A stretch of 19,187 nt of DNA. It comes from Desulfosporosinus sp. (GTDB lineage: Bacteria > Bacillota > Desulfitobacteriia > Desulfitobacteriales > Desulfitobacteriaceae). Below the pieces are notes generated by a model. That model was not told the DNA's origin. It did no database searches and saw nothing but the letters and a program-made list of their open reading frames with translations. The stretch is from NCBI GenBank assembly GCA_016278585.1, contig JADQBO010000059.1, forward strand, positions 1 through 19,187, in the 5' to 3' direction. Below, in pieces: positions 6,350 through 13,730 of the stretch; position 1 is the stretch's first letter; the number at the start of each line of letters is the position of its first letter. Both the position numbers and the translations under genes were made by a program.

Positions 6350-8768
6350 ACGAATTAGAAGTAAAAATTTTATAGGTTTAGGGGATGTGGACTGGATATT
6401 TCCCACGGGTCCTATAGTCCTTTTTTTTAAGGATAAAAGTAGCCAGAAAATGTTTCAAGATTTACTTCTGAACCTATTTTATGATCAACAAGAATGTCTG
6501 CCGCTAATAGACCAAAGCCAAAATGAATTAGTCGAAGTGTGGATGTCTAGGGAAGATTTGCGCATTTATATGCGGTATGAATTCATCCAAAAAGGTCATG
6601 AATCGGAACGGATGCTAACGCTAACCAATAAAAACGGACAGACTGTTAGTCTACCTGAAATGACGACGCTGGGGGAGTATCTATTCAATGTTCAGTTTCA
6701 GGATTTTCTGTTGGGAGGAATAGTGGAGTGGCCGAAAACTGACCATTATGATTATCTTTTCCAGCGATCCCGTAATCTGCTCCAAGGCGGGGAGGAGGGA
6801 CTCTCGATAACTAAAGTGCGGGCTTCTATTACTGGAGCGCAAAAAAGATTGAGAGAACAAAAAGAGGGGATGGCCTTGATTAAGGCTAACTATGATGCTT
6901 TAAGACGTGAATGGGAGACAGTGCACCGTCAGCAAGAAAAAGAACGCTTGCTGTATATTGATCTTAAGAATTTACAAGAAAAAGAATCGATTTTAATTGA
7001 CAGGATTACTAGGACTCACAATATACAAAAGCGCTTAGATCTACTAGATCAAAACCCTGATTACCGTGAGTTACGTCGGTTTCAAGATGAGCTGAATCAG
7101 TTGGAAGAACAGTGCCGAAGTTTAGAGGGAAATTTAGCAGCCAATTCTTTTGAGTTATCTGTAGATTGGGAAGTTATAGAGAGCTTGCGTGAAGAGTGTT
7201 TGGAGTGGGCACGTCTTCAGAAAAACTTGAGCAGCATAAATGCTAGAGTTCAAGTGCGGGAAAGAACCATTGCAGAGACTCAAAATTTTCTCCAAACATC
7301 GGGATACCAGGGCTTAGGGGAAGATGAAGTACTGCTTTTGAAACGGACGGTACAGGAGAAGGATGGGGCTGAGGAGAAACTTAATAGGCTCATCCTTACT
7401 AAACGTAGACTGAATAAACTTCAAGGGTTATTCTTACAAGAAAGCACTCGACTTGAGAATTTTGCGCTAATGGGAGACGTTCAAGAGCGTGATCAACGTA
7501 AGATTGCGCAAAAGGAAAAGTGTGTAGAATGGTGGCGAAACTCTAAAGTTGGTAACACTTTAGATCGGACGTTAAGGCAGCGTTTAGGCGTAAGAAGTAT
7601 CGCTGAAATGTTATCCTATCGCCTTCTCCAATATTACAAACGGTACCATGTATCTAACTATCAGGAATTCACAAGTCAACTTATGGGATTTTTCGACCAA
7701 CAAAAACGAGTTGAAAGAGTCAAAAGGCAAATAGAGAGACTACAAAAAAAAGTAAGCCAAGAGGAAAAACTACGTAGGATTGTTCACTCACGCAATGAGA
7801 TCTTAAGACATGCTTTTACCAAGGTCCAGTCAGAAAGTTTTTCAGAATGGTTGATGGGATGGGAAGGCTATCGACGGAAAAAAGATCAGCTGTCCATGGA
7901 ACTCTCTGAAATGCACCTTGAACTTGAACAGCAACTAACAGAAGAAAAAAAATTAGGCCAATGTGCTGAACAATTGCACAAAAACCTAGAAAAATATGGA
8001 ATACCCCCAACGGACAGAGAGGAAGCCCTTGGGGCTGTCTTAAAAATTGCCAACAGACTAAAAGAAAGAGAGGAACTGGAGAGGGAAATCGGGTTGTTGT
8101 CGGAGAAGTTTTATGGGCTACTCGGTGATCGAAATATGGCACAGCTTAGAGAAACCTTAGAACCTTTAGCAGAATTGGAACGTGAAAAATGTCTGCCAAA
8201 CGAAGAAAGGCTTGCAGAAATATCCGCAGGGCAAAAAGAACTGACTGTAATCCGCCAGCACCTAGCAGTTACCAAACAAAGCATTGAGAGTAACCCTAAA
8301 GGGCCGTTGTTGTCTGTTCTGGAAAAGAAGATAGAGCCTATTAAAAGCCAGTGGAAGGCTTATGAAGACTTGCACCATGCCTTGGAGGATGCTCAAGGCT
8401 TGTTGGATTTGTCTTGGAGTGAATGGCAAACAAAGCACGAAAAGACACTCAGCCAAGAAAAGCAGTGGATTTACGATCACTGTTTCTCTTCATCAATGAC
8501 AAGGTCTATAGAAAAAGGGTCAGTAGCCAAGAGGGAATATTTTTCTTTTCGCATGGCCATTGCCCAATTAGCCCTTGGGTATAACACTGAAACACCCTTG
8601 TTCTTCTCAATTGGAAAACTAAAGAATGAAGATCCAGACCAGATTTTTTGGGAAGAGAGTACAGACTACCTTCGTAAACAGTCACTTAGCAGACAGGTGA
8701 TGTTTTGTACTACAGATTATGGATTAGGAAAGAAACTTTCTGGAAGAGGCTGGTTCTTATTAGTCTAG
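6339..8768 (+). CDS. YhaN/SbcC-like coiled-coil protein with degenerate ATPase head
   Basis: This 809-residue protein has the overall plan of the YhaN/SbcC/Rad50 SMC-like family. It has an N-terminal head piece starting MRIERIRSKNFIGLG, long charged heptad-rich helices from about 165 to 700 (Leu/Glu/Lys/Gln/Arg-rich), and a C-terminal head piece. The expected P-loop (G-x-N-E-x-G-K-S-T) aligns without gaps to F30-K-D-K-S-S-Q-K-M38, so every glycine and the Walker A lysine are gone. The flanking 'LLLNLFYD' still matches the family's 'FI..MLYG'. At the C-terminus the signature region reads EKGSVAKREYFSFRMAIAQL (725-744). The Walker B 'PLxLDD/E' reads PLFFSI (753-758), without acidic residues. 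ATP binding thus looks lost while fold and gene order are kept. It is shorter than B. subtilis YhaN. The start ATG lies inside the end of the upstream gene, pointing to coupled translation. Confidence 0.78.
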   Translation: MRIERIRSKNFIGLGDVDWIFPTGPIVLFFKDKSSQKMFQDLLLNLFYDQQECLPLIDQSQNELVEVWMSREDLRIYMRYEFIQKGHESERMLTLTNKNGQTVSLPEMTTLGEYLFNVQFQDFLLGGIVEWPKTDHYDYLFQRSRNLLQGGEEGLSITKVRASITGAQKRLREQKEGMALIKANYDALRREWETVHRQQEKERLLYIDLKNLQEKESILIDRITRTHNIQKRLDLLDQNPDYRELRRFQDELNQLEEQCRSLEGNLAANSFELSVDWEVIESLREECLEWARLQKNLSSINARVQVRERTIAETQNFLQTSGYQGLGEDEVLLLKRTVQEKDGAEEKLNRLILTKRRLNKLQGLFLQESTRLENFALMGDVQERDQRKIAQKEKCVEWWRNSKVGNTLDRTLRQRLGVRSIAEMLSYRLLQYYKRYHVSNYQEFTSQLMGFFDQQKRVERVKRQIERLQKKVSQEEKLRRIVHSRNEILRHAFTKVQSESFSEWLMGWEGYRRKKDQLSMELSEMHLELEQQLTEEKKLGQCAEQLHKNLEKYGIPPTDREEALGAVLKIANRLKEREELEREIGLLSEKFYGLLGDRNMAQLRETLEPLAELEREKCLPNEERLAEISAGQKELTVIRQHLAVTKQSIESNPKGPLLSVLEKKIEPIKSQWKAYEDLHHALEDAQGLLDLSWSEWQTKHEKTLSQEKQWIYDHCFSSSMTRSIEKGSVAKREYFSFRMAIAQLALGYNTETPLFFSIGKLKNEDPDQIFWEESTDYLRKQSLSRQVMFCTTDYGLGKKLSGRGWFLLV

Positions 8769-8844
8769 ATTTCCATATTAGGTTGACAATGAAGGCAGAA
8801 TAATAGAAAATGATAGAGGATAAACTCTGTAACTACAAATTATT

Positions 8845-8873
8845 TTGTCGTTAAAAAATATATCCAATTATAT
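8845..8873 (+). promoter_or_regulatory. possible promoter of the M23 peptidase gene
   Basis: TTGTCG (8845-8850) and TTATAT (8868-8873) are 17 bases apart, 36 bases before the start codon. A moderate match by eye. Confidence 0.4.
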
Positions 8874-8908
8874 AGTTTGATGAAATTAGACATTTTTAAG
8901 GGGGTTCT

Positions 8909-10333
8909 ATGAAAAAGGTTGATATGCCACTAAAGCAATATATAAAAACCCTAAAAGCTAAGATATTCACAATCAAGAACATATCCTGGAAATCTCCGAA
9001 AGTAATAGGAGGGTATATCGCTCTTATGCTCCTGATGGGAAGTGGAATGGTTTATCTCAATTCAACAACTTCTGCAGTGTATGTTATCGTAAATGGAGAA
9101 AAAGTCGGACTAGTCCCCAATAAAGATAAAGCTGGAGAAATGCTAAATCAGATTCTCTCCGAAAAGGGAGCTCCATTGGGTATCGCAGCTAAGACCCATG
9201 ATGGTATTACATACTCATCCGTACGAATTGAGAATGCCGACTATCGTGCTCTTTCTAAGGAAACGTTGGCAGAGGACATTTCTTACTATGTTGATGGAGT
9301 TATGTTGACGGTAAACCAGGAACCGATCTTTGTTCTACCCAAAGCGGAAGACGGAGAAAAATTATTAGAAGATTTCAAAGAGTACTATACTCAGCCTAGT
9401 GATAAAAACCAAGTTACATCAGTCTCGTTTGAAGATGAAGTAAAGACACAACTAGTAGAGGCCCCCTTAGACCAAGTCATTTCCTATGAGCAGGCCTTAG
9501 AAAAACTTAAACAAGGTAAATTGCTAAAAGAAGACTATACTATCCAGGAAAACGATTCTTGGTGGCTCATAGCGCGCAAAAATGACATGAAGACAAAGGA
9601 AGTTTTAGCCAGTAACCCAGGAACCAATGAAGATGCCATTCTTAAACCAGGCGAAAAAATAACGATAGCTAAGGTTAAGCCCTACATAACGGTGGTAAGT
9701 GAAGGAGTTCGTACGGATACGGAAACGATACCCTTTGAGGTAGTAACTAAAACGGACACGAGCTTGCCGAGCGGTCAAGCGAAGGTTAAACAAGCCGGTA
9801 GTGACGGACAAAAAGAAGTTCAATATGCTTACGTCCAGAAAAATGGCAAAGTGGTTTCCCAAACGGTTAAGGATGAAAAGGTCTTAAAAGAAGCGGTTTC
9901 CCAAGTTATTGAGAAAGGGCCACAACGAGTTACTGTAGCCTATTCTCGGGGGAGTGGCAGGATTGCTTCTGGGTTATCATGGCCATTAAGAGGATCGATA
10001 ACATCCTATTATGGATACCGTGGGTCTGACTTCCATACGGGACTTGATATTGATGGTGACCAGGGTGAGCCCTATGCAGCAGCCGGAGCGGGTAAGGTTA
10101 TAGGTGCAGGATGGAGTGGCAATTATGGAAAAAACATTACCATTGATCACGGCGATGGAATAGTAACACGTTATGCTCATTCCAGTAAGCTTTTGGTTTC
10201 TGTGGGAGAGAATGTATCCAAAGGTCAGACCATTGGCTTAGTGGGATCAACTGGTCGCTCTACCGGCTCTCATCTTCATTTTGAAGTAATAATCAATGGG
10301 GATTCCGTAAATCCACTGAATTCTCTAAGGTAA
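8909..10333 (+). CDS. membrane-anchored LysM-G5-M23 cell-wall metallopeptidase
   Basis: This 474-residue peptidoglycan-cutting enzyme is tethered outside the membrane. A basic N-terminus leads into one membrane helix at about residues 33-52, with no cleavage site evident. A mixed region carrying a conserved 'VYVIVNGEKVG' strand follows. Next come a LysM domain (about 209-253, DYTIQENDSWWLIARKN...), a G5 domain (about 258-330, ITVVSEGVRTDTETIPFEV) and a C-terminal peptidase M23 (LytM) domain from about 360. The zinc ligands are all present: His376 and Asp380 in HTGLD, and His457 in HLH, with catalytic His424 (YAH) and His455. This LysM-G5-M23 order is common in spore-forming Firmicutes. The enzyme probably cleaves peptide cross-links during growth or sporulation. 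A GGGGG ribosome binding site precedes the ATG. It forms its own unit, ended by the hairpin at 10355. Confidence 0.92.
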   Translation: MKKVDMPLKQYIKTLKAKIFTIKNISWKSPKVIGGYIALMLLMGSGMVYLNSTTSAVYVIVNGEKVGLVPNKDKAGEMLNQILSEKGAPLGIAAKTHDGITYSSVRIENADYRALSKETLAEDISYYVDGVMLTVNQEPIFVLPKAEDGEKLLEDFKEYYTQPSDKNQVTSVSFEDEVKTQLVEAPLDQVISYEQALEKLKQGKLLKEDYTIQENDSWWLIARKNDMKTKEVLASNPGTNEDAILKPGEKITIAKVKPYITVVSEGVRTDTETIPFEVVTKTDTSLPSGQAKVKQAGSDGQKEVQYAYVQKNGKVVSQTVKDEKVLKEAVSQVIEKGPQRVTVAYSRGSGRIASGLSWPLRGSITSYYGYRGSDFHTGLDIDGDQGEPYAAAGAGKVIGAGWSGNYGKNITIDHGDGIVTRYAHSSKLLVSVGENVSKGQTIGLVGSTGRSTGSHLHFEVIINGDSVNPLNSLR

Positions 10334-10354
10334 ATATTTTAGCTAATTAAACTA

Positions 10355-10396
10355 GTTTTAGGCCTTTTGAATAGAGAGTGCCTAAAACTTCTTTTA
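10355..10396 (+). terminator. terminator after the M23 peptidase gene
   Basis: GTTTTAGGC (10355-10363) pairs with GCCTAAAAC (10380-10388) across a 16-base loop. TTCTTTT follows. The loop is long, but the stem is perfect and the position is right. Confidence 0.55.
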
Positions 10397-10495
10397 ATTA
10401 CTAATCCCTAACGTGAACCTTTGCAGGCATTCTTAAACGGATAATAGAAATTAAGTAAACTTTTCAATAACATTAAGACGGATAGATCCTTAAAT

Positions 10496-10537
10496 AAAAG
10501 GTAGTATAACAACTATATTTGTTATACTACCTTTTTA
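10496..10537. terminator. strong bidirectional-looking terminator hairpin
   Basis: AAAAGGTAGTATAACAA (10496-10512) pairs perfectly with 10519-10535 around the loop CTATAT and runs into TTTTT. It is flanked by A's on the left and T's on the right. It isolates the Fe-S/cytochrome b genes from upstream transcription. Bases 10397-10495 hold nothing I can identify. Confidence 0.8.
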
Positions 10538-10540
10538 TTC

Positions 10541-10649
10541 ACCCCCATGTACCCCCGCAAGGTATACCAAACATTTCTCTTGTAAATAGCACGAATCTAT
10601 GATAAATATATATTATATAAAAGATACACATGGGGGGTATAGGGGGTAT
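10541..10649. promoter_or_regulatory. G/C-tract inverted repeats flanking the promoter of the Fe-S/cytochrome b operon
   Basis: On the left, 10541-10556 contains two C5 tracts (ACCCCC-ATGT-ACCCCC). On the right, 10631-10649 holds two G tracts in tandem (GGGGGTAT at 10633-10640 and 10642-10649). CCCCCATGT on the left is the exact reverse complement of ACATGGGGG on the right. Between them is a plausible promoter: TTGTAA (10580-10585), 17 bases, TAAATA (10603-10608). The right G tracts cover the ribosome binding site. Paired tracts with TAT next to G runs resemble in style the operators of CsoR/RcnR-family metal or sulfur sensors; that link is only a guess. Confidence 0.4.
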
Positions 10650-10653
10650 GAAG

Positions 10654-11727
10654 ATGAGTGAAAATATTACTCGTAGAACCTTTTTCAAGAGAACTACTGC
10701 AGCAGGCTTACTCGGAGCATTGGCAGCTACTGGTCTAAATAAACCTGTTCAGGCCGCGGGATTGACTAATGGAACGTTGGGAACTCTAATTGACTTAACA
10801 AAGTGTAATGGATGTAAAGATTATGATACACCTCTTTGTGTTGCAGCATGTGGCAAGCATAATCAGGCAAGATTCCCTGAACCTATAAAGCCGCTCAAAA
10901 AGTACTGGCCACAAAATAAAGTAGAAGATTGGTCAAACAAACGAGATCTAAAAAGTCGTCTAACTCCTTATAACTGGACATTCGTCGACCATGTTAAAGT
11001 CGAGCATAATGGGACAGTACAAGAGGTTTTTGTTCCGCGACGTTGTATGCACTGCGATAATCCGACCTGTTCTAAACTATGTCCCTTTAGTGCAATTACG
11101 AAAGATCAGTCAGGGGCTGTGTCTATCGATGACGAATTATGTTTTGGAGGGGCTAAATGTCGAGACGTCTGTCCTTGGGGTATTCCTCAGCGGCAAGTTG
11201 GAGTGGGAATTTACCTTGATATTGCGCCAGACTTAGCTGGTGGAGGAGTCATGTATAAGTGCGATATGTGTGTGGACCTTTTAGCTGAAGGTGAAAAACC
11301 TGCTTGTGTCAGCGCTTGCCCGAAGGGTGCCATCTTAATTGGTCCGAGAGAAGACTTGAAAAACCTTGCTTATAAAACAGCAAAAGAAGTCAATGGATAT
11401 ATTTATGGAGATAAAGAAAACGGGGGAACTACAACCTTGTATATTTCGGCTGTTCCATTTGAGAAGATTGATGCTGCCATCATCGCGGATAAAGCGAGCA
11501 AAAAGGACATTTTACCAGGTCGTCCGGGTATGCCTGTTAATGTTGAAAATTATCTCTCCACTGGGAAAGGTATGTTTTTAAGTTCTATTACGGCTACCTT
11601 CGCAGGTGCAGCAGTTGCCGGAATAACGGCTTATCGGACTATAAAAGGGGATAAAGCAAAACAACCCCAGAATAGAAAACAGAACAATCAAGGAGGGGAG
11701 TATAATGATGGCGAAGAAATCAAATAG
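10654..11727 (+). CDS. Tat-exported Fe-S electron-transfer protein (FdnH/HybA-like)
   Basis: This 357-residue protein (from ATG 10654) has a twin-arginine signal T-R-R-T-F-F-K at residues 6-12, then an Ala/Leu-rich stretch, so it is exported folded. It carries 15 cluster cysteines: C51, C54, C62, C66; C131, C134, C139, C143; C163, C169, C173; C203, C206, C218, C222. This matches the four-cluster beta subunits of formate dehydrogenase and hydrogenase-2. The third group lacks one cysteine (CFGGAKCRDVCP). A hydrophobic segment at about 306-328 likely anchors the C-terminus in the membrane. It should pass electrons between a periplasm-side donor and the cytochrome b encoded next, but no catalytic subunit gene is nearby. 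The start is uncertain: ATGs at 10630 and 10648 are in frame, but AGGGGG at 10641-10646 is best spaced for 10654. The end overlaps the next gene by 23 bases. Confidence 0.87.
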   Translation: MSENITRRTFFKRTTAAGLLGALAATGLNKPVQAAGLTNGTLGTLIDLTKCNGCKDYDTPLCVAACGKHNQARFPEPIKPLKKYWPQNKVEDWSNKRDLKSRLTPYNWTFVDHVKVEHNGTVQEVFVPRRCMHCDNPTCSKLCPFSAITKDQSGAVSIDDELCFGGAKCRDVCPWGIPQRQVGVGIYLDIAPDLAGGGVMYKCDMCVDLLAEGEKPACVSACPKGAILIGPREDLKNLAYKTAKEVNGYIYGDKENGGTTTLYISAVPFEKIDAAIIADKASKKDILPGRPGMPVNVENYLSTGKGMFLSSITATFAGAAVAGITAYRTIKGDKAKQPQNRKQNNQGGEYNDGEEIK

Positions 11728-12499
11728 CATAAAGGAGAGTAAAATCTTAAGACAAAGTGTTGCCAATCAATTTGTTCACTGGGCAACTGCTCTTTCAGTA
11801 TTACTGCTTATTATCACTGGCTTAGGGCAACTTCCGCTTTATACTCGGTACAATGTCACAAAATTACCCGGCGCGGAATGGCTTGGTGATTATTTCATTA
11901 CCATTAACCTTCATTACTTCGCTGCGTTTGGACTATTATTTGCCGCATCGTTCCACATCGTTTATGCATTCGTTCGCCGAGAGTTTGATATTTTCCCACG
12001 TAAGGGAGATCTAAAAGAATCCTATCAGATTATTAAAGCGATGTTTACCAATGGCGAGGAGCCAGCTTCGGATAAATATCTAGCGGAACAACGTGTAGCC
12101 TATCTGTTTATCGCCCTGACGCTTCTCCTATTGATCATTACAGGCCTAATTAAGACCCTTAAGAATGTACCAGGTGTTGACCTGGGGCCCTCTCTTTTGT
12201 ATTGGAACACCGCATTGCATAACATTGGTACGGGCTTAATCTTTTTTGGGGTTATAGGCCATCTAGCCGCGTTTCTCCTCAAGGAAAACCGCCCATTACT
12301 CCCCGGGATGTTTACAGGATTAATCAACCGGGAGTATATTAGACATCGTCACAGTCTTTGGTACGATAAACTCCTTCTCAATGGCGAAATTAACGAAATC
12401 AATCATATTGAGTCTAATGCCCAATCTAATCAAGCTAATGCAATTAGCAAGAACAGTAAGCAACCGGATGCTCTTAATGGAAAATCAACGTCAGTCTAA
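11705..12499 (+). CDS. membrane cytochrome b subunit (formate dehydrogenase gamma / FdnI-like)
   Basis: This 264-residue protein has four hydrophobic helices at about 28-45, 66-92, 133-150 and 170-192. His residues suited to bind haem b are His25, His70, His84, His172 and His186. The motif NQFVHWATALSV at the start is typical of gamma subunits of formate dehydrogenase and related cytochrome b561-fold anchors. It should exchange electrons between the Fe-S protein encoded just upstream and the menaquinone pool. The tail after about 225 is hydrophilic, rich in Asn, Ser and Gln, and looks like a cytoplasmic extension absent from FdnI. AGGAGG lies 8 bases before the ATG, inside the end of the upstream gene. 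The codon after the start is also ATG. A strong terminator at 12514 ends the operon. Confidence 0.87.
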   Translation: MMAKKSNSIKESKILRQSVANQFVHWATALSVLLLIITGLGQLPLYTRYNVTKLPGAEWLGDYFITINLHYFAAFGLLFAASFHIVYAFVRREFDIFPRKGDLKESYQIIKAMFTNGEEPASDKYLAEQRVAYLFIALTLLLLIITGLIKTLKNVPGVDLGPSLLYWNTALHNIGTGLIFFGVIGHLAAFLLKENRPLLPGMFTGLINREYIRHRHSLWYDKLLLNGEINEINHIESNAQSNQANAISKNSKQPDALNGKSTSV

Positions 12500-12513
12500 C
12501 TGTGAGTCAGTAT

Positions 12514-12557
12514 AAAGAGTGAACTCCCCACAAATTCTTGTGAGGAGTTCACTCTTT
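12514..12557. terminator. intrinsic terminator between convergent genes
   Basis: AAAGAGTGAACTCC (12514-12527) pairs perfectly with 12544-12557. An inner CACAA/TTGTG continues the stem to the loop ATTC. A's on the left and T's on the right allow use on both strands: the cytochrome b gene ends before it, and the crotonase gene ends 90 bases to its right. Confidence 0.85.
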
Positions 12558-12647
12558 AAGGGTCGCTAGAGATTTATATAATCGTAAACGACGACTATAT
12601 TCCGGACCCTGGATACATCTTTTAGGGCAGCCCAGGGAGGCTTAGTG

Positions 12648-13430
12648 CTATCGACCCTTGAAAATAGGTCTTCTCTTTTCAAGAAAGGCAGTCACTGCTT
12701 CGCGTAAATCTTCCGTACCGCAGCAAAACGTTGATTGGGACTGTTCGAAGAGTAATCCCGCCTCAACACTACTTTCGTTGGCCAAATTGATCCCTTTCTT
12801 AGCAAAGCGAATTCCAGCTGGGGGAAAATTCGCCATATTTTTTGCAAGTTTCATGGCCCGCTCATTAAGCTCTTCTTTCTTAACGAGGATTTCAACTAAG
12901 CCAATTCGCAAGGCTTCTTCGGCATCAATCTCTTCACACCCCATGATAAGCCGCTTAGCTTGCCCAACACCAACTAGATGGGTTAAACGTGTAGTTCCGC
13001 CCATATCGGGTGATAACCCAAAGCGTACTTCCGGAATAGAAAATCTAGCATTATCAGCAGCTATTCTAATATCACAACCAAGAATAAGTTCGGTTGCCGA
13101 ACCATAGCAAAGACCGTGAATAGCAGCAACTACAGGGATAGGTAGTTGCTGCCAGAAGGAGTACAGATTCTGTAACCAAACGAGGTTTTCCATAATAAAT
13201 TCAGAACTTACTCCCTTCAAAAACTTAAGATCTATTCCGGCTGAGAAGTTATCACCATTAGCATTAATGATGATTCCTCTGAGGTCTTTATCAATACTGA
13301 TCTCCTTTTGAATTTCTTCCAATTCATAAAGGAAATCAGTACCGACTAAATTGAACCCGTTGGCATTATCCAGAGTGATAGTACCGATTTTACCATCCTT
13401 GTTAAACGACAAATGTTTGCCATAACTCAT
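12648..13430 (-). CDS. enoyl-CoA hydratase/isomerase (crotonase) family protein
   Basis: This 260-residue crotonase-fold enzyme acts on acyl-CoA thioesters. Oxyanion-hole segments are FSAGIDLKF (62-70) and HGLCYGSATELILGCD (105-120). Both acidic positions of hydratases are filled: Glu114 in the second segment and Glu134 in IPEVRFGLSPDMGGTTRL. In addition Asp142 stands eight residues after Glu134, where dienoyl-CoA isomerases and some other isomerases have a catalytic Asp. The exact reaction is therefore open: hydration, or double-bond isomerisation. No signal or membrane segment, so it is cytoplasmic. GGAGG lies 7 bases before the ATG. It is a single gene, with no beta-oxidation partners in the window. 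Two palindromes upstream (13457-13478, 13523-13540) may control it. Confidence 0.88.
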   Translation of the reverse strand: MSYGKHLSFNKDGKIGTITLDNANGFNLVGTDFLYELEEIQKEISIDKDLRGIIINANGDNFSAGIDLKFLKGVSSEFIMENLVWLQNLYSFWQQLPIPVVAAIHGLCYGSATELILGCDIRIAADNARFSIPEVRFGLSPDMGGTTRLTHLVGVGQAKRLIMGCEEIDAEEALRIGLVEILVKKEELNERAMKLAKNMANFPPAGIRFAKKGINLANESSVEAGLLFEQSQSTFCCGTEDLREAVTAFLEKRRPIFKGR

Positions 13431-13456
13431 TTTATTTCCTCCAGTCTATTAATTCA

Positions 13457-13478
13457 TGTATACTTGTACTGTAATACA
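13457..13478. promoter_or_regulatory. imperfect 22-bp palindrome centred on GTAC upstream of the crotonase gene
   Basis: TGTAT-n4-GTAC-n4-ATACA is symmetrical about 13467/13468, 27 bases before the crotonase start codon. The position fits an operator near the transcription start. No regulator gene is adjacent. Confidence 0.35.
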
Positions 13479-13522
13479 TTTTAACTGGAAAATCTATGCT
13501 ATTTAGGCTGATTTCAAAAATA

Positions 13523-13540
13523 AATGAATTAACATTCATT
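13523..13540. promoter_or_regulatory. perfect AATGAAT-TAAC-ATTCATT inverted repeat upstream of the crotonase gene
   Basis: Seven-base arms surround a 4-base centre, 93 bases before the crotonase start. The TGAAT...ATTCA arms recall operators of TetR-type fatty-acid regulators (FadR of Bacillus), which would suit an acyl-CoA enzyme. This is resemblance only. The rest of the 300-base gap 13431-13730 holds A+T-rich sequence, a short repeat of GCTATATA (about 13571-13590) and a TATAAT at 13636-13641 that may serve the Toprim gene. Confidence 0.35.
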
Positions 13541-13730
13541 AAATATTTATTGCTTTTCCCTACTTTGGTAATAGCTATATAGTTTGCTATATAAGCAAAA
13601 TGTCCCATAATATATTTCATTGGTAAAGGGTAGAGTATAATTGCATGGAATGAATAGCTATTTTGTGTCTCGAAATTTTAGATAAAGCGCGATCCAATAA
13701 TCGAAACATAGAGGAGAGTATTGGTGTGAT

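Noticed and set aside
10630..10653. Upstream ATG start for the Tat Fe-S protein
   Set aside because: It would translate the G tracts (MGGIGG...). The ATG at 10654 has a properly spaced AGGGGG and gives a normal short Tat n-region. Not fully excluded.
12658..13107. 149-codon open frame on the plus strand opposite the crotonase gene
   Set aside because: It lies wholly antisense to a well-conserved enzyme gene and its Ser/Pro/Arg-rich product is typical of a shadow frame.
13432..13620. 62-codon open frame on the minus strand just before the crotonase gene
   Set aside because: No ribosome binding site, A+T-driven composition, and it runs through the crotonase ribosome binding site and the two palindromes. 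Better read as leader sequence.
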